Origin: an uncultured Paracoccaceae bacterium
GTDB taxonomy: Bacteria; Pseudomonadota; Alphaproteobacteria; Rhodobacterales; Rhodobacteraceae
Length of the DNA: 64,000 nucleotides
Direction of reading: 5' to 3'
NCBI GenBank assembly: GCA_947494675.1
Contig: CANLVP010000001.1
Coordinates: 1,500,001 to 1,564,000 of the forward strand
Made by a program: the position numbers and the translations under genes. The notes beneath the pieces are model-generated. The model made no database searches and had not been told where the DNA came from. It saw only the letters and a program-made list of their open reading frames with translations. The first letter of the stretch is position 1, and each line of letters starts with the position of its first letter. Shown piece by piece: positions 38,073-47,517 of the stretch.

Positions 38073-38615
38073 TCAATCAGAATGATTCGTTTTGGTGGAT
38101 TTACTGAAAAGCACCTCTTGCTGGCAGGGCGATCCGCCCGCGCCGGGCACAGCCAGTAGTGGTGTGTCAGGTGCCACACTACTTTCCCTTGCCCATTCGC
38201 CATTCACGCAGACGTCTTGGGCGTGGTTGCCGGAATTGAAGCCGAAACCGGGACTACCGCAGTTGTCGACGCTCCCGTTGGCGTTCCAGCCTTGGCTGTA
38301 AGAGGCGGGAAAGCTACCGCCCATCAGAAAGCTCTGACTGGTGACATCAAACCGCAAATGCCATGTCGCGCCATCTTGCAGGTCTTGCATGTCCCATGTG
38401 CCCAAGAGGTCGCCGTGGCGATAGCCCACGATCTTGAAGGCGGTAACGTCGTCTTGGTCAACGATGCCTGTAACGCCCGGGGAAAGCTGCATTTTTCCGG
38501 CCATTGTGTAGCCGTTCGCACCGATCCAGCAGAACGAAAAGTCAGAGGCGAGGCTGGCCGTCGGCGCAAGAAAAGCGGCGAGACAGGCCAGTGGAAAAGC
38601 GAAACGATGCGACAT
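38073..38615 (-). CDS. secreted protein of unknown function
   Basis: 180 aa from the Met of MSHRF. A classical signal peptide, with the hydrophobic core FPLACLAAFLAPTASLA cut before SDFSF. The mature part has four Cys residues (WIG-region C, NCGSPG, DVCVNG, SPCQQ), which could form two disulfides, and many Gly/Asn/Ser, suggesting a beta-rich extracellular fold. I do not recognise a family. The upstream region carries a hairpin and a four-copy 11-bp repeat. Confidence 0.75.
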   Translation of the reverse strand: MSHRFAFPLACLAAFLAPTASLASDFSFCWIGANGYTMAGKMQLSPGVTGIVDQDDVTAFKIVGYRHGDLLGTWDMQDLQDGATWHLRFDVTSQSFLMGGSFPASYSQGWNANGSVDNCGSPGFGFNSGNHAQDVCVNGEWARESSVAPDTPLLAVPGAGGSPCQQEVLFSKSTKTNHSD

Positions 38616-38675
38616 TAAACAACCCATAAAAACTGCCGGGCGGATAGCATATTTCTGGTGGTCACGAAAGCCAGG

Positions 38676-38698
38676 TCGGGGTTTTGCCCCCGATTTTT
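38676..38698 (+). terminator. plus-strand hairpin with T tract, no plus-strand gene upstream
   Basis: TCGGGG / CCCCGA stem with TTTTT behind it on the plus strand. No plus-strand gene precedes it, so it may block antisense transcription or act as a stem in the leader of the minus-strand secreted-protein gene. Confidence 0.4.
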
Positions 38699-38725
38699 CA
38701 CCAATCCGTAGGGTCCAAAAGGACT

Positions 38726-38769
38726 ATGCAGAACCAATGCACAACCCATGCACGCCCGATGCAGAATCC
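38726..38769. repeat. four tandem 11-bp ATGCA units
   Basis: Consecutive units ATGCAGAACCA, ATGCACAACCC, ATGCACGCCCG and ATGCAGAATCC start at 38726, 38737, 38748 and 38759, exactly 11 bp apart, placing ATGCA on nearly the same helical face. They lie between two minus-strand genes, about 110 nt upstream of the secreted-protein start, as a possible multimeric operator. Confidence 0.75.
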
Positions 38770-38777
38770 ATAAGCAC

Positions 38778-39389
38778 TCAGGACGCAGTTTCAGTGACGC
38801 TGAGCCCCAGCGCCACCCAAACCAGCATGCCGCCACGGTAGTAGGTGATCCGGTCCGCCGGGTAACCTGCGTCGACCAATGCGGCGACGAGGGCTGCGGC
38901 CTCTTGGTCGGCGGGGCCGCCATCGTAGATCATCACGGGTGTCGCGTTGTCGAAATTCAGACCGTCGTTGGTGCGCGTCGCGCCCAAGGCCATGAGGATG
39001 TCCGTGCGGTAGGGATTGTTGCGATCCAGCACGGCGACGGGAATGTTGGTGGAGCCTGCAATCGCACCGCTGTCGCGTGCGTTTCGCTTGCGTGCGTCAA
39101 TCAAAAGGCCACTGCCTGCAGCCACCGATTGGCCTAAAAAGCGAATGACCTCTGGTTCGGCCACGGTGGCGACGCCAGCTGCGATGATCGATGGTGTGAG
39201 GCACATCGCGCCGCAATCTGTGGGTCGCGTGGCCAAGGTGCCAAGCCGCGCCATATCGGCGCGCGGTGCCTGCGTGATCGCGGCCGCATCGGCATCAAAC
39301 GCAATGTTTCGGGTGGCCGCATCTTGGGCAGAAAGCGGTGCCGCAAGCAATAATCCGGCTGTTATCAATCCAATTTTACGCAACATCAT
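38778..39389 (-). CDS. exported rhodanese-like protein without the catalytic Cys
   Basis: 203 aa from the ATG pair at 39389/39386, chosen for the GGGGGTTGGC upstream. Signal peptide LITAGLLLAAPLSAQ. The second half matches a rhodanese fold (LLIDARKRNARDSGAIAGSTNIP as two motifs, then PVMIYDGGPADQEAAALVAALVDAGYP), but the active-site loop starts with Asp-Gly-Gly where a sulfurtransferase has Cys. So it probably binds rather than transfers sulfur. Two Cys in TDCGAMC may form a disulfide. Confidence 0.78.
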   Translation of the reverse strand: MMLRKIGLITAGLLLAAPLSAQDAATRNIAFDADAAAITQAPRADMARLGTLATRPTDCGAMCLTPSIIAAGVATVAEPEVIRFLGQSVAAGSGLLIDARKRNARDSGAIAGSTNIPVAVLDRNNPYRTDILMALGATRTNDGLNFDNATPVMIYDGGPADQEAAALVAALVDAGYPADRITYYRGGMLVWVALGLSVTETAS

Positions 39390-39508
39390 GCCAACCCCCA
39401 CGCGTGACACTCTACAACTTGACGCGCCTCCCATACCCTGAGGCTTTTGCGTCAATTGCACAAGATATAGCCTTGTCGCGAATCACGCGTCAAAGGGTTT
39501 CTGGGGGA

Positions 39509-40801
39509 TTATTCGGCAGTGTCGCCGGGATGATTCACCCGCAGGACATGGCCCGCGAGGTAAAGTGAGCCGCAAATCAGGATGCGCGCAGCCGGGTCAA
39601 GGGCGCAAATCGCGGTAAGCGCGTCTTGCAGCGACGCCGCCTGATCCACCCTTTCAAAGCCAGCTTGCCGCGCGAAATTCGCGGTCTCTTCGGCGGGGAT
39701 CGTCGCAGGTTCGTCGGGGATCGAGATCGCCGTAAGGCTCGCGGCCTGACCTGCCAGCGGCGACAGGTAGCCGGTGATGTCCTTGGTGTTGAGCATGCCG
39801 CAGATCAGATGCGTGGGGCGCGCGGGCAGTCCGGCCAGCGTAGATGCCAGCGCCCGACCTGCTGCCGGGTTGTGACCGCCATCGAGCCAAAGCTCTGCCG
39901 GGTGGGCGCTGTCCACCAATGCGCCGCTTGTCAGCCGTTGCATCCGTGCAGGCCAAGAGGCGCGGGTGACCGCAGCTTCGCAGGCCGCCTCGTCCTTGCC
40001 CAAGACCCGCAGGGCCGCAATCGCCGCACCGGCGTTCATGATCTGATGCGGACCGGGCAGGGCGGGGAGAGGCAGGTCCAACAGCCCGTTGTCGTCCTGA
40101 TAGACAAGGCGTTCCGCTTCGGTGCTGACGTGCCAATCCTGGCCATGCACAAAAAGCGGCGCGCCCAGACGCGCTGCGGTGCGTTCGATCACGTCGAGGC
40201 TTTCGTCGTGTTGGGGGCCAATGACGCAAGGCACACCGCGTTTGATGATGCCTGCCTTTTCGCCCGCGATGGCGGCGAGCGTGTCGCCAAGGAAGGACTG
40301 GTGGTCGAGGTCCACAGGCGTGATCACCGTCAGTGCGGGCGTGTCGATGACGTTGGTTGCATCAAGCCGTCCGCCCAGCCCGACCTCGAGCAAGGTGTAG
40401 TCGGCCTGTGTTTCGGCAAATGCGACCAGGGACGCGACGGTTGTAATCTCAAAATAGGTGATCGGTTCGGGGCCATTGGCGTTATAGCAGCGGTCCAGCA
40501 CATCGGTGAGCGCGGGTTCGGAAATCAATTTCCCTGCCAGCCGGATGCGTTCGTGAAACCGCGCCAGATGCGGCGAGGTATAGGCGTGAACGGCAGCGCC
40601 CGATCCCTCAAGCCCCGCGCGGATCATGGCTTGGGTCGATCCCTTGCCGTTGGTGCCCGCGATATGGATCACGGGGGGCAGGCGGTCTTGCGGGTTGTCC
40701 ATCAGCGCCAAAAGACGCCAGACCCGGTCGAGTGTCAGGTCGATGATCTTGGGGTGCAGCGCCATCATGCGCGCCAAGATCGCATCAGAGGTTTGGGTCA
40801 A
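39509..40801 (-). CDS. folC: bifunctional folylpolyglutamate/dihydrofolate synthase
   Basis: 430 aa Mur-ligase-type enzyme that adds glutamate to dihydropteroate and to reduced folates. ATP loop IAGTNGKGST near residue 47, the EVGLGGRLDATNV motif near 140 and DGGHNPAAG near 310 are diagnostic. The TTG start overlaps the upstream membrane-protein gene by 4 nt. accD to folC is a conserved order in alphaproteobacteria. Confidence 0.94.
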   Translation of the reverse strand: MTQTSDAILARMMALHPKIIDLTLDRVWRLLALMDNPQDRLPPVIHIAGTNGKGSTQAMIRAGLEGSGAAVHAYTSPHLARFHERIRLAGKLISEPALTDVLDRCYNANGPEPITYFEITTVASLVAFAETQADYTLLEVGLGGRLDATNVIDTPALTVITPVDLDHQSFLGDTLAAIAGEKAGIIKRGVPCVIGPQHDESLDVIERTAARLGAPLFVHGQDWHVSTEAERLVYQDDNGLLDLPLPALPGPHQIMNAGAAIAALRVLGKDEAACEAAVTRASWPARMQRLTSGALVDSAHPAELWLDGGHNPAAGRALASTLAGLPARPTHLICGMLNTKDITGYLSPLAGQAASLTAISIPDEPATIPAEETANFARQAGFERVDQAASLQDALTAICALDPAARILICGSLYLAGHVLRVNHPGDTAE

Positions 40802-41196
40802 CGCGGGACCTTTCGGGATTGGATGAGTTGCAGGATCATGACACCTGCGACGATGTCAAAACTGGCGCAGAACGCGGGCCACCAGCCGGGACCGGGCGTG
40901 GCGATCAACCCAGCCATGATGTCAAAAATGCCGTGTCCGATCAGCCCGCCTGCCAGCAGGAACAAGCCTTTGTGGTAGGCCCGCAGCGCCAGAAACGTGA
41001 ATCCCGCAAAGATCGCCAGATGCAGGGCGAGCGCGACAAAGTCGCCTTCTGCGGCGGCAAAGACCGGGTAGAACACCGCAACCGCCACCAAGAGAACGGC
41101 CGCGCCAGAGCGTTCGGATAACATTCCGTTTTGGAACATGCCCCAGATCGCCCCCGCGCCCGCAGCAGCCCCGATGGCTGCGGCGAGAAGGGTCAC
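40798..41196 (-). CDS. small polytopic membrane protein between accD and folC
   Basis: 132 aa, GTG start overlapping the accD stop by 4 nt and stop overlapping folC by 4 nt. Four to five hydrophobic helices, with an internal [18 protein letters not shown] holding two His residues. No family recognised by me. Coupling to both neighbours suggests co-expression rather than a shared pathway. Confidence 0.78.
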   Translation of the reverse strand: MTLLAAAIGAAAGAGAIWGMFQNGMLSERSGAAVLLVAVAVFYPVFAAAEGDFVALALHLAIFAGFTFLALRAYHKGLFLLAGGLIGHGIFDIMAGLIATPGPGWWPAFCASFDIVAGVMILQLIQSRKVPR

Positions 41197-42158
41197 GCAG
41201 GTTTTTCCGCGGCCGGGGTGGTTTCAGGCGGCATACCTTCGGGCGGTAGATCTTCTGCGGCGGGCTCTGCAGGACCTTCGGGTGCGGGCAGGTCGCCTTT
41301 GACCGCAGGGTCCTGCTTCATCATCAGACGCAGGATTGTGATCAGCTCTTCCTTGAGGTCGGTGCGTTTGGTCACGCGATCGAGCATGCCGTGGTCCAGC
41401 AGGTATTCGGCGCGCTGGAACCCTTCGGGCAGCTTTTCACCGATGGTCTGTTCGATCACCCGCGCACCGGCAAAACCGATCAGCGCGTTTGGTTCTGCGA
41501 TCTGGATGTCACCCAGCATCGCATAGGACGCGGTGACGCCGCCGGTTGTGGGGTGGGTCAGCACGACGACGTACGGTAGCCCTGCTTCTTTGAGCATTTG
41601 CACCGCGATTGTGGTGCGCGGCATTTGCATCAGGCCAAGGATGCCCTCTTGCATGCGGGCGCCGCCAGCGGCGGAAAACAGTACAAGTGGCCGGTTCGTC
41701 GCAATAGCGCGTTCGGCCGCGGCGATGATGGCGTTGCCGACATACATCGACATGGAGCCGCCCATAAAGGAAAAGTCCTGCACGGCGGCCACAATGGGGG
41801 TGCGGCCAATCTCACCCTCGGCCACCAGCATCGCGTCTTTGTGGCCCGTCTTTTTGCGCGCGTCCTTGATCCGGTCGGTATAGCGTTTTTGGTCACGGAA
41901 ATGCAGCGGGTCGGCGACGGGTTCGGGCACCGCGACCTCAACAAAGACGCCGTTATCAAACAGGGACTTCAGGCGGTCAGTGGCGGTAATGGCCATGTGG
42001 TGTCCGCAGTTGGTGCAGACGTTCAGGTTATCGGCCAACTCGCGGTGGAACAGCATCGTGCCGCAATCATCGCATTTGGTCCAGAGATTGTCGGGCACCT
42101 CGCGCCGAGAGAAAAGCGAGTTGATCGTGGGACGCACGTAGTTGGTGATCCAGTTCAT
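41193..42158 (-). CDS. accD: acetyl-CoA carboxylase carboxyltransferase subunit beta
   Basis: 321 aa. With AccA it moves carboxyl from biotin to acetyl-CoA, the first step of fatty acid synthesis. The N-terminal zinc ribbon has Cys29, Cys32, Cys48 and Cys51. The crotonase-like core includes [23 protein letters not shown] and [11 protein letters not shown]. The C-terminal 40 residues are Pro/Glu/Ala-rich and variable. Divergent from the RTX gene; the CtrA site lies in the shared gap. Confidence 0.96.
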   Translation of the reverse strand: MNWITNYVRPTINSLFSRREVPDNLWTKCDDCGTMLFHRELADNLNVCTNCGHHMAITATDRLKSLFDNGVFVEVAVPEPVADPLHFRDQKRYTDRIKDARKKTGHKDAMLVAEGEIGRTPIVAAVQDFSFMGGSMSMYVGNAIIAAAERAIATNRPLVLFSAAGGARMQEGILGLMQMPRTTIAVQMLKEAGLPYVVVLTHPTTGGVTASYAMLGDIQIAEPNALIGFAGARVIEQTIGEKLPEGFQRAEYLLDHGMLDRVTKRTDLKEELITILRLMMKQDPAVKGDLPAPEGPAEPAAEDLPPEGMPPETTPAAEKPA

Positions 42159-42224
42159 AAGATGCCTTTCTATCGACCGCTTTTGAGATAATCAGGCGCG
42201 ACAAGGAATGCAATTGTCAAAGCG

Positions 42225-42240
42225 TTAAGGCTTTGTTAAC
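42225..42240. promoter_or_regulatory. consensus CtrA-type site before the RTX gene
   Basis: TTAA (42225-42228), 7-nt spacer, TTAAC (42236-42240): a full match to the alphaproteobacterial CtrA motif TTAA-N7-TTAAC. It ends 38 nt before the RTX start, where a -35 element would lie, which fits an activator site. It could also affect divergent accD. Confidence 0.6.
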
Positions 42241-42277
42241 TCGCTTCAAGCGTGTGTGGAAAAGAGAGTTAAGCGGT

Positions 42278-44029
42278 ATGTCGATTGCAAAAACAGGGTC
42301 AGAGGCCAGTGCGTTTGGCCCAATTCTTGATATCCACAGCGTTGAGGTCGGCACAAAGACGTTTGTCTATGTCGAAACCGGTTCGCTTTTGGACGGGATC
42401 GGTGTCTACCGCGTCCGTGGCTCCGGTGAGCTGACATACGTCGGGCAAGAGCTTGCCTTCGGCGATTTGCCCGCCAACGCGTATTTCCGCCAATATGATC
42501 TGAACGCGCCTGCGGGCTTTGTCGATATGACCAGCATTTTCGGCGACGTGACCCTGATTGCAACTGGCATGTTTGGTGTGCTTGGCGGCGACGATATTGA
42601 GCACGGGTTGCATTCGTTTACCGTCAATGAAGATGGTTCCTTGGGTCTGGGGTCCTACCTGCCGCGCCCCGAAGACGACGACTACAGCATCACCGGATAT
42701 AGCAATTTCCAAGGCCAAGGCCTCGTCTACCAGATCATTGACGGCGGGGGTTCAACGGACGACTCGCTTCGTTATACGATCTTGGGAGACGCCGGAGGCG
42801 CAGACAGCTTTGACTATATGTTGAACAGCTCTCGTGCCGAAGAAGCCTTTACCATCTATGGAAGCTTCTTCTCCGCGTTCTTCCACGTTGATGATGCCAC
42901 CGGCGGCATCCGTTGGGTGAGCATCCCGTCATCAGGCGGTGCAGGCACAACCGGTTTCCTGAATGGATCACAAGGCGTTCCGCGTTCCGAGCGGCCAAAT
43001 GATCTGGAGACCGTCGTGGTCGATAGCCAAGCCTATGTGATTTCAGCCAACTATGGTGCTGGATTGCGCGCCTATGAATTCACCGCCGTACGTGATGTGT
43101 TCTTTGATGGTTTGGCGGGGCAAATCGATTCAAAGGACGGCACCAGAGCTTGGTCGACCGACGTGATTGAGACGTTTCAGATTGGCAGCCGCGGCTTTGT
43201 TGTCGCGGGTGGTGACAAGTTGACGGTGTTTGAGCTGGATGACGATGGGTCGTTCTACAATATGAACCGTACTGGCAGCTTTGGTGACACGATCAACGAC
43301 ATCGATGTGGTTGTCCGCTCTGGCAAGGCTGTGATCACGGTGGCGTCTGACGCCGGTTTGGACACCTTTGTCTTTCAGGCAGAGCAGGCCCGCGATGTGA
43401 AAGGGACCAACAGCCGTGACGTCATCACCGGCGACACCCGCGACAATGAAATTGACGGTCGCGACGGAAACGATATTCTGCGTGGCCTGAATGGCAAAGA
43501 TACGCTCGATGGCGGCAACGGTGCTGACAGCCTTTTTGGCGGCGCTGGTGCCGACAACATGTCTGGCGGCGGCGGGCAAGATAGTCTTGTAGGCGGCTCC
43601 GGAAACGATTTCGTTACTGGCGGGTTTGGCGCGGACAAGATCAACGGCGGTAAGGGGAGTGACGCGTTATATGGCGGCAACCTTGCAGACGTGATCTATG
43701 GCGCTGAAGGCAATGACGAAATTTACGGCGGCGACGGCGCGGACCGACTGTTCGATGGCGCCGGTCGTGACGTTTTGGTGGGCGGTGCGGGCCGGGATAC
43801 GTTTGTGATCAAAAAAGATGGCGCGGTTGACACGATCCGGACATGGCAGACAACGGATCGCATCGATTTGCGGAGTTTTGGTCGCGATCTCGACTACCGG
43901 GACCTTGATGTCCGTGCGCGGGCGGACGGCAATCTAAGCGTCTTCGTGGAAGGCGAGAACTTGGTGCTTGACGCAAACAACCGCCTTACGGTGGCGTCGC
44001 TTGAGCAAAACGACTTTATCTTTGCCTAA
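42278..44029 (+). CDS. RTX calcium-binding protein with beta-propeller-like N-terminus
   Basis: 583 aa. No N-terminal signal peptide. Residues 20-370 contain about six or seven degenerate blades of the pattern 'xVYVxTGxxDGIxVYRVxxDGxLT', resembling lactonase/WD-like propellers. Residues about 385-510 are tandem RTX nonapeptides (GGNGADSLFGGAGADNM and similar), forming a Ca2+ parallel beta-roll. The acidic C-terminus ending in DFIFA is a typical type I secretion signal. Secretion outside the cell is inferred. No type I export genes are adjacent. A consensus CtrA site precedes it. Confidence 0.88.
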   Translation: MSIAKTGSEASAFGPILDIHSVEVGTKTFVYVETGSLLDGIGVYRVRGSGELTYVGQELAFGDLPANAYFRQYDLNAPAGFVDMTSIFGDVTLIATGMFGVLGGDDIEHGLHSFTVNEDGSLGLGSYLPRPEDDDYSITGYSNFQGQGLVYQIIDGGGSTDDSLRYTILGDAGGADSFDYMLNSSRAEEAFTIYGSFFSAFFHVDDATGGIRWVSIPSSGGAGTTGFLNGSQGVPRSERPNDLETVVVDSQAYVISANYGAGLRAYEFTAVRDVFFDGLAGQIDSKDGTRAWSTDVIETFQIGSRGFVVAGGDKLTVFELDDDGSFYNMNRTGSFGDTINDIDVVVRSGKAVITVASDAGLDTFVFQAEQARDVKGTNSRDVITGDTRDNEIDGRDGNDILRGLNGKDTLDGGNGADSLFGGAGADNMSGGGGQDSLVGGSGNDFVTGGFGADKINGGKGSDALYGGNLADVIYGAEGNDEIYGGDGADRLFDGAGRDVLVGGAGRDTFVIKKDGAVDTIRTWQTTDRIDLRSFGRDLDYRDLDVRARADGNLSVFVEGENLVLDANNRLTVASLEQNDFIFA

Positions 44030-44032
44030 GCG

Positions 44033-44920
44033 CTAGCGCCGCACGGCCACCCGTGCGGCCAGCCACATCACCCATATTCCGGTGACCGACAGGGCAAGAT
44101 CGATCGTGATCGCCGTGCCGTCGGGGTATGAAAGATCCCATGGGTCTTGGTAGGGATAAAGCCACAGCGCCAGTCCAGAGGTCGGCCAGTTTTCAACCGC
44201 CGTTACCAGCAGGGCAAAAGCGTTATTGGCAAGGTGCAACCCCACAGCGGCCCCGATATTGCCTGTACGTGCAGTCAGATCGGCGCAGGCGAGCCCAAGG
44301 ACCATAGCCCAAATCGCCCAGATCGTGCCCTCCGTCGTGGTCGCGCCATTCACGAAATGTGCCAGCCCAAAGAACGCTGACGGGATCACCATCCAGACCC
44401 AGCGGCTGCTGGACAGCACGCCGAGCTGTTGTTGCAGGTATCCGCGAAAATAGAGCTCTTCCGTCCCGACCTGCACCAGCAAGGCGGCAAAGGCGAAGGG
44501 CAGCATGACCAACCATTGGTCGAGGGGCCGCATGCGCCCGATGAAGTCCCATTCGCCCGACATGCGCAGCGGTTCCTGGATCAGCAATACAAGCCCCACA
44601 GTAATTGTGACGCGTTTCATATCCTGCCAGACGGCCATGCGCGGGCCGATCAGGCTATAGAACCCGCGCTTGTGCAAAAGTCGTACCAGCGCCAAAAGGC
44701 CAAGGCAGGGGATGATGAAGGCCGCAAATTCGACCAACGTATCAAGCGGTGTCACAGGGCTGCCGGGCGCCATGGGGTCGGCGGATGCGATCAGGTAGGG
44801 CGTCGCCTCGAAAATCGCTTCGAACCCAAGCACCACAACCAGCACCAGCCACAGGTTACGCCGCGCTGCCGCCGGTGCCGTGAATTGTCGGAAAAGAGGG
44901 TAGGGGTCGGGCCTGCGCAT
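44033..44920 (-). CDS. CPBP-family intramembrane metalloprotease
   Basis: 295 aa with about eight hydrophobic segments. The glutamate motif [12 protein letters not shown] (EExxxR), a His in [10 protein letters not shown] and a late HLANNAF give the three conserved motifs of CAAX-protease/bacteriocin-processing (Abi) proteins. The start at 44920 removes a long upstream frame (to 45082) that overlaps ilvD. Substrate unknown. Convergent with the RTX gene, stops 3 nt apart. Confidence 0.88.
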   Translation of the reverse strand: MRRPDPYPLFRQFTAPAAARRNLWLVLVVVLGFEAIFEATPYLIASADPMAPGSPVTPLDTLVEFAAFIIPCLGLLALVRLLHKRGFYSLIGPRMAVWQDMKRVTITVGLVLLIQEPLRMSGEWDFIGRMRPLDQWLVMLPFAFAALLVQVGTEELYFRGYLQQQLGVLSSSRWVWMVIPSAFFGLAHFVNGATTTEGTIWAIWAMVLGLACADLTARTGNIGAAVGLHLANNAFALLVTAVENWPTSGLALWLYPYQDPWDLSYPDGTAITIDLALSVTGIWVMWLAARVAVRR

Positions 44921-45032
44921 AGGGCACACTAGCGGCGCAATTACGCGGGGTGCAACGCCGCCCGTTTCGGCTTGTGTCAGCACGGCCCGGCAATTAGACC
45001 CATGCGCAACAGTTTTCCGGAGGAACGAAGCC

Positions 45033-46796
45033 ATGCTTAAGGGCAAAGTCGATAAGACAAACCTACCTAGCCGCCACGTCACAGAAGGCCCCGCGCGCGC
45101 GCCGCACCGGTCCTATTTCTATGCGATGGGTCTGGACGAAGAGGCGATTAAGCAGCCATGGGTTGGCGTGGCCACATGCTGGAACGAGGCTGCCCCTTGC
45201 AATATCTCGCTGAACCGTCAGGCGCAGGCTGTGAAGCTGGGTGTCAAAAAGGGCATGGGCACGCCGCGTGAATTCACTACCATCACCGTGACCGACGGCA
45301 TTGCCATGGGCCACGAAGGGATGCGGTCGTCGCTGGCCTCGCGTGAGGCGATTGCCGATACGGTTGAGCTGACGATGCGTGGCCATTGCTATGACGCCTT
45401 GGTCGGTCTTGCTGGCTGTGACAAATCGCTGCCCGGCATGATGATGGCGATGGTGCGTCTAAACACGCCGTCGGTCTTTATCTATGGCGGGTCGATCCTG
45501 CCGGGCCGTGCGCCATCCGGTGCGGATGTGCCAGAGCAATACCTGAACCGCGATTTGACCGTGCAGGACATGTTCGAAGCTGTGGGCAACCATCAGGCAG
45601 GCAATCTGTCGGATGAAGCGCTTGAGGTGTTGGAACGGGTGGCATGCCCATCCGCCGGGGCGTGTGGCGGCCAGTTCACCGCCAACACGATGGCCTGCGT
45701 GTCCGAAGCGATTGGCCTTGCGCTGATGAATTCGTCTGGCGCGCCTGCCCCTTACGAAAGCCGCGATCAATACAGCATCGCGTCCGGTGAAGCGGTGATG
45801 AACCTGATCGAAAAGAACATCCGCGCCCGCGATGTCGTCACCCGCAAGTCGCTCGAAAATGCGGCCCGCGTTGTGGCCTGCACAGGTGGGTCAACCAACG
45901 CCGGTCTGCACCTGCCCGCGATTGCGGCAGAGGCGGGCATCGACTTTGACCTCTTCGACGTCTGCGACATCTTCCGCGACACGCCTTATTTCGTCGATCT
46001 CAAACCCGGCGGCCAATACGTGGCCAAGGACCTGTACGAAGCAGGCGGTGTGCCTGTGGTGATGAAAGAATTGCGCAAAGCGGGCCTGATGCACGAGGAT
46101 TGCATGACCGCCAGCGGACGTATGATGGGCGAAGAGCTTGATATGATCCGGGGTGAGGCTGACGGCCGCGTGATCTATCCCGTTGATGCACCGCTGACCA
46201 AAACCGGCGGCGTTGTCGGCTTGTCCGGCAACCTTGCGCCCGAAGGCGCGATTGTGAAGGTCGCTGGCATGGCGACGCAGGAGCAGTACTTTGTCGGTCC
46301 CGCCCGCGTCTTTGAATGCGAAGAAGAGGCGTTTGAGGCCGTGAAAGCGCGCCAATACGAAGAAGGCGAAGTCATCGTCATCCGCAACGAAGGCCCCGCA
46401 GGCGGCCCCGGTATGCGCGAGATGCTGGCGACCACAGCTGCCCTGTCCGGTCAGGGCATGGGCAAGAAGGTGGCGCTGATCACCGATGGCCGCTTCTCTG
46501 GCGCAACACGCGGTTTCTGCGTCGGTCACGTCGGCCCAGAGGCGGCACATGGCGGCCCCATCGCCTTTATCCAGAACGGCGACATCATCACGCTGGATGC
46601 GGTCAAGGGTGAGCTGAAAGTTGACCTGACGGACGAAGAACTGGCGGAACGCAAAGCCAATTGGAAAGGCCCGCGTGAGACGATTTATGCCAGCGGAGCG
46701 CTTTGGAAATATGCCCAGCTTGTAGGCAACGCCCGTCAGGGGGCGGTGACGCATCCCTGTGCCAAGGGTGAAGAGCACGTCTACATGGACCTCTGA
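45033..46796 (+). CDS. ilvD: dihydroxy-acid dehydratase
   Basis: 587 aa iron-sulfur dehydratase in valine, leucine and isoleucine synthesis. Likely cluster cysteines are Cys56 (CNISLN), Cys129 ([12 protein letters not shown]) and Cys211 ([12 protein letters not shown]). The C-terminal region has [11 protein letters not shown] and the family's conserved [20 protein letters not shown] is a good ribosome site. It is followed 5 nt later by an uncharacterised lipoprotein gene. Confidence 0.97.
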   Translation: MLKGKVDKTNLPSRHVTEGPARAPHRSYFYAMGLDEEAIKQPWVGVATCWNEAAPCNISLNRQAQAVKLGVKKGMGTPREFTTITVTDGIAMGHEGMRSSLASREAIADTVELTMRGHCYDALVGLAGCDKSLPGMMMAMVRLNTPSVFIYGGSILPGRAPSGADVPEQYLNRDLTVQDMFEAVGNHQAGNLSDEALEVLERVACPSAGACGGQFTANTMACVSEAIGLALMNSSGAPAPYESRDQYSIASGEAVMNLIEKNIRARDVVTRKSLENAARVVACTGGSTNAGLHLPAIAAEAGIDFDLFDVCDIFRDTPYFVDLKPGGQYVAKDLYEAGGVPVVMKELRKAGLMHEDCMTASGRMMGEELDMIRGEADGRVIYPVDAPLTKTGGVVGLSGNLAPEGAIVKVAGMATQEQYFVGPARVFECEEEAFEAVKARQYEEGEVIVIRNEGPAGGPGMREMLATTAALSGQGMGKKVALITDGRFSGATRGFCVGHVGPEAAHGGPIAFIQNGDIITLDAVKGELKVDLTDEELAERKANWKGPRETIYASGALWKYAQLVGNARQGAVTHPCAKGEEHVYMDL

Positions 46797-46801
46797 TCTT
46801 G

Positions 46802-47422
46802 ATGGTGCGAGGGGCAGGCGCGCTGGCCATTGCGTTGACGATGGCGGGCTGCGCAGGAACGGGTGGCTTGGGCGGAAGTGGCAACACGACGTCCATCGCC
46901 TTGCAGGGCGGGGCGGTGCAAGCCACGGGTCCGGACAATTTCTGCGTGGACCGGCGGGCCAGTCGCCCGCGCGACGGCTTTGCGCTCATCGCGCCCTGCT
47001 TGATGTTGTCCGGCGAAGGCGAGGGCGTTCCGGGACTTGCACTGATCACGGTGCAGGTCGGCGACGCGGGCACGGCGTCGGTTGCTGGGGCTGAACCCTT
47101 GTTCGTGGCCTTCCTGAAAACCGATGCAGGGGCCACGCTGCTCAGCGCCACGGGCGATGCCGATGCGATCACCTTGCGCGGCACACGCGGGTCGGGCGGC
47201 ACGGTTACTGCGTTTTTTGACGACACCAACCCGCCACCTATCGCCGGTACCCAGCCGACGGAATGGCGCGGGTTCCTTGATCTGTCGGGCCGTCTGGTCA
47301 CGGTCAGCTTGCGCGGGCTGGCCGATGCACCGTTGAGTGTGTCCGTCGGGGATGCGCTTTTGCGGCAGACACTGGTTGCCATGCAACAGGCCAACGCAGC
47401 GGAAACGGACGCTGATAGCTGA
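46802..47422 (+). CDS. putative lipoprotein, uncharacterised
   Basis: 206 aa from the ATG at 46802 (a TTG lies just before). The N-terminus MVRGAGALAIALTMAGC ends in a lipobox-like MAGC, so the Cys17 may be lipidated. The remainder is Gly/Ala/Thr-rich with Cys pairs in DNFCVDRR and IAPCLML, and ends in a helix. No family recognised. Starts 5 nt after ilvD and probably shares its transcript. Confidence 0.7.
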   Translation: MVRGAGALAIALTMAGCAGTGGLGGSGNTTSIALQGGAVQATGPDNFCVDRRASRPRDGFALIAPCLMLSGEGEGVPGLALITVQVGDAGTASVAGAEPLFVAFLKTDAGATLLSATGDADAITLRGTRGSGGTVTAFFDDTNPPPIAGTQPTEWRGFLDLSGRLVTVSLRGLADAPLSVSVGDALLRQTLVAMQQANAAETDADS

Positions 47423-47517
47423 CAACTGTTTCCTTTTTGGCAACAATTTGGCAGGTATAGGTCAGACAGACCGGGGCGCATGGGGCGGCGCTGCCGCATC
47501 CAAAAGCAAAGAACGTG

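Noticed and set aside
39626-40978. 450-codon plus-strand ORF opposite folC
   Set aside because: Antisense to folC and the small membrane protein, which carry real motifs and 4-nt couplings.
43430-43810. Tandem DNA repeats that might be a CRISPR-like array or minisatellite
   Set aside because: They encode RTX nonapeptide repeats in frame within the RTX gene and vary at the DNA level.
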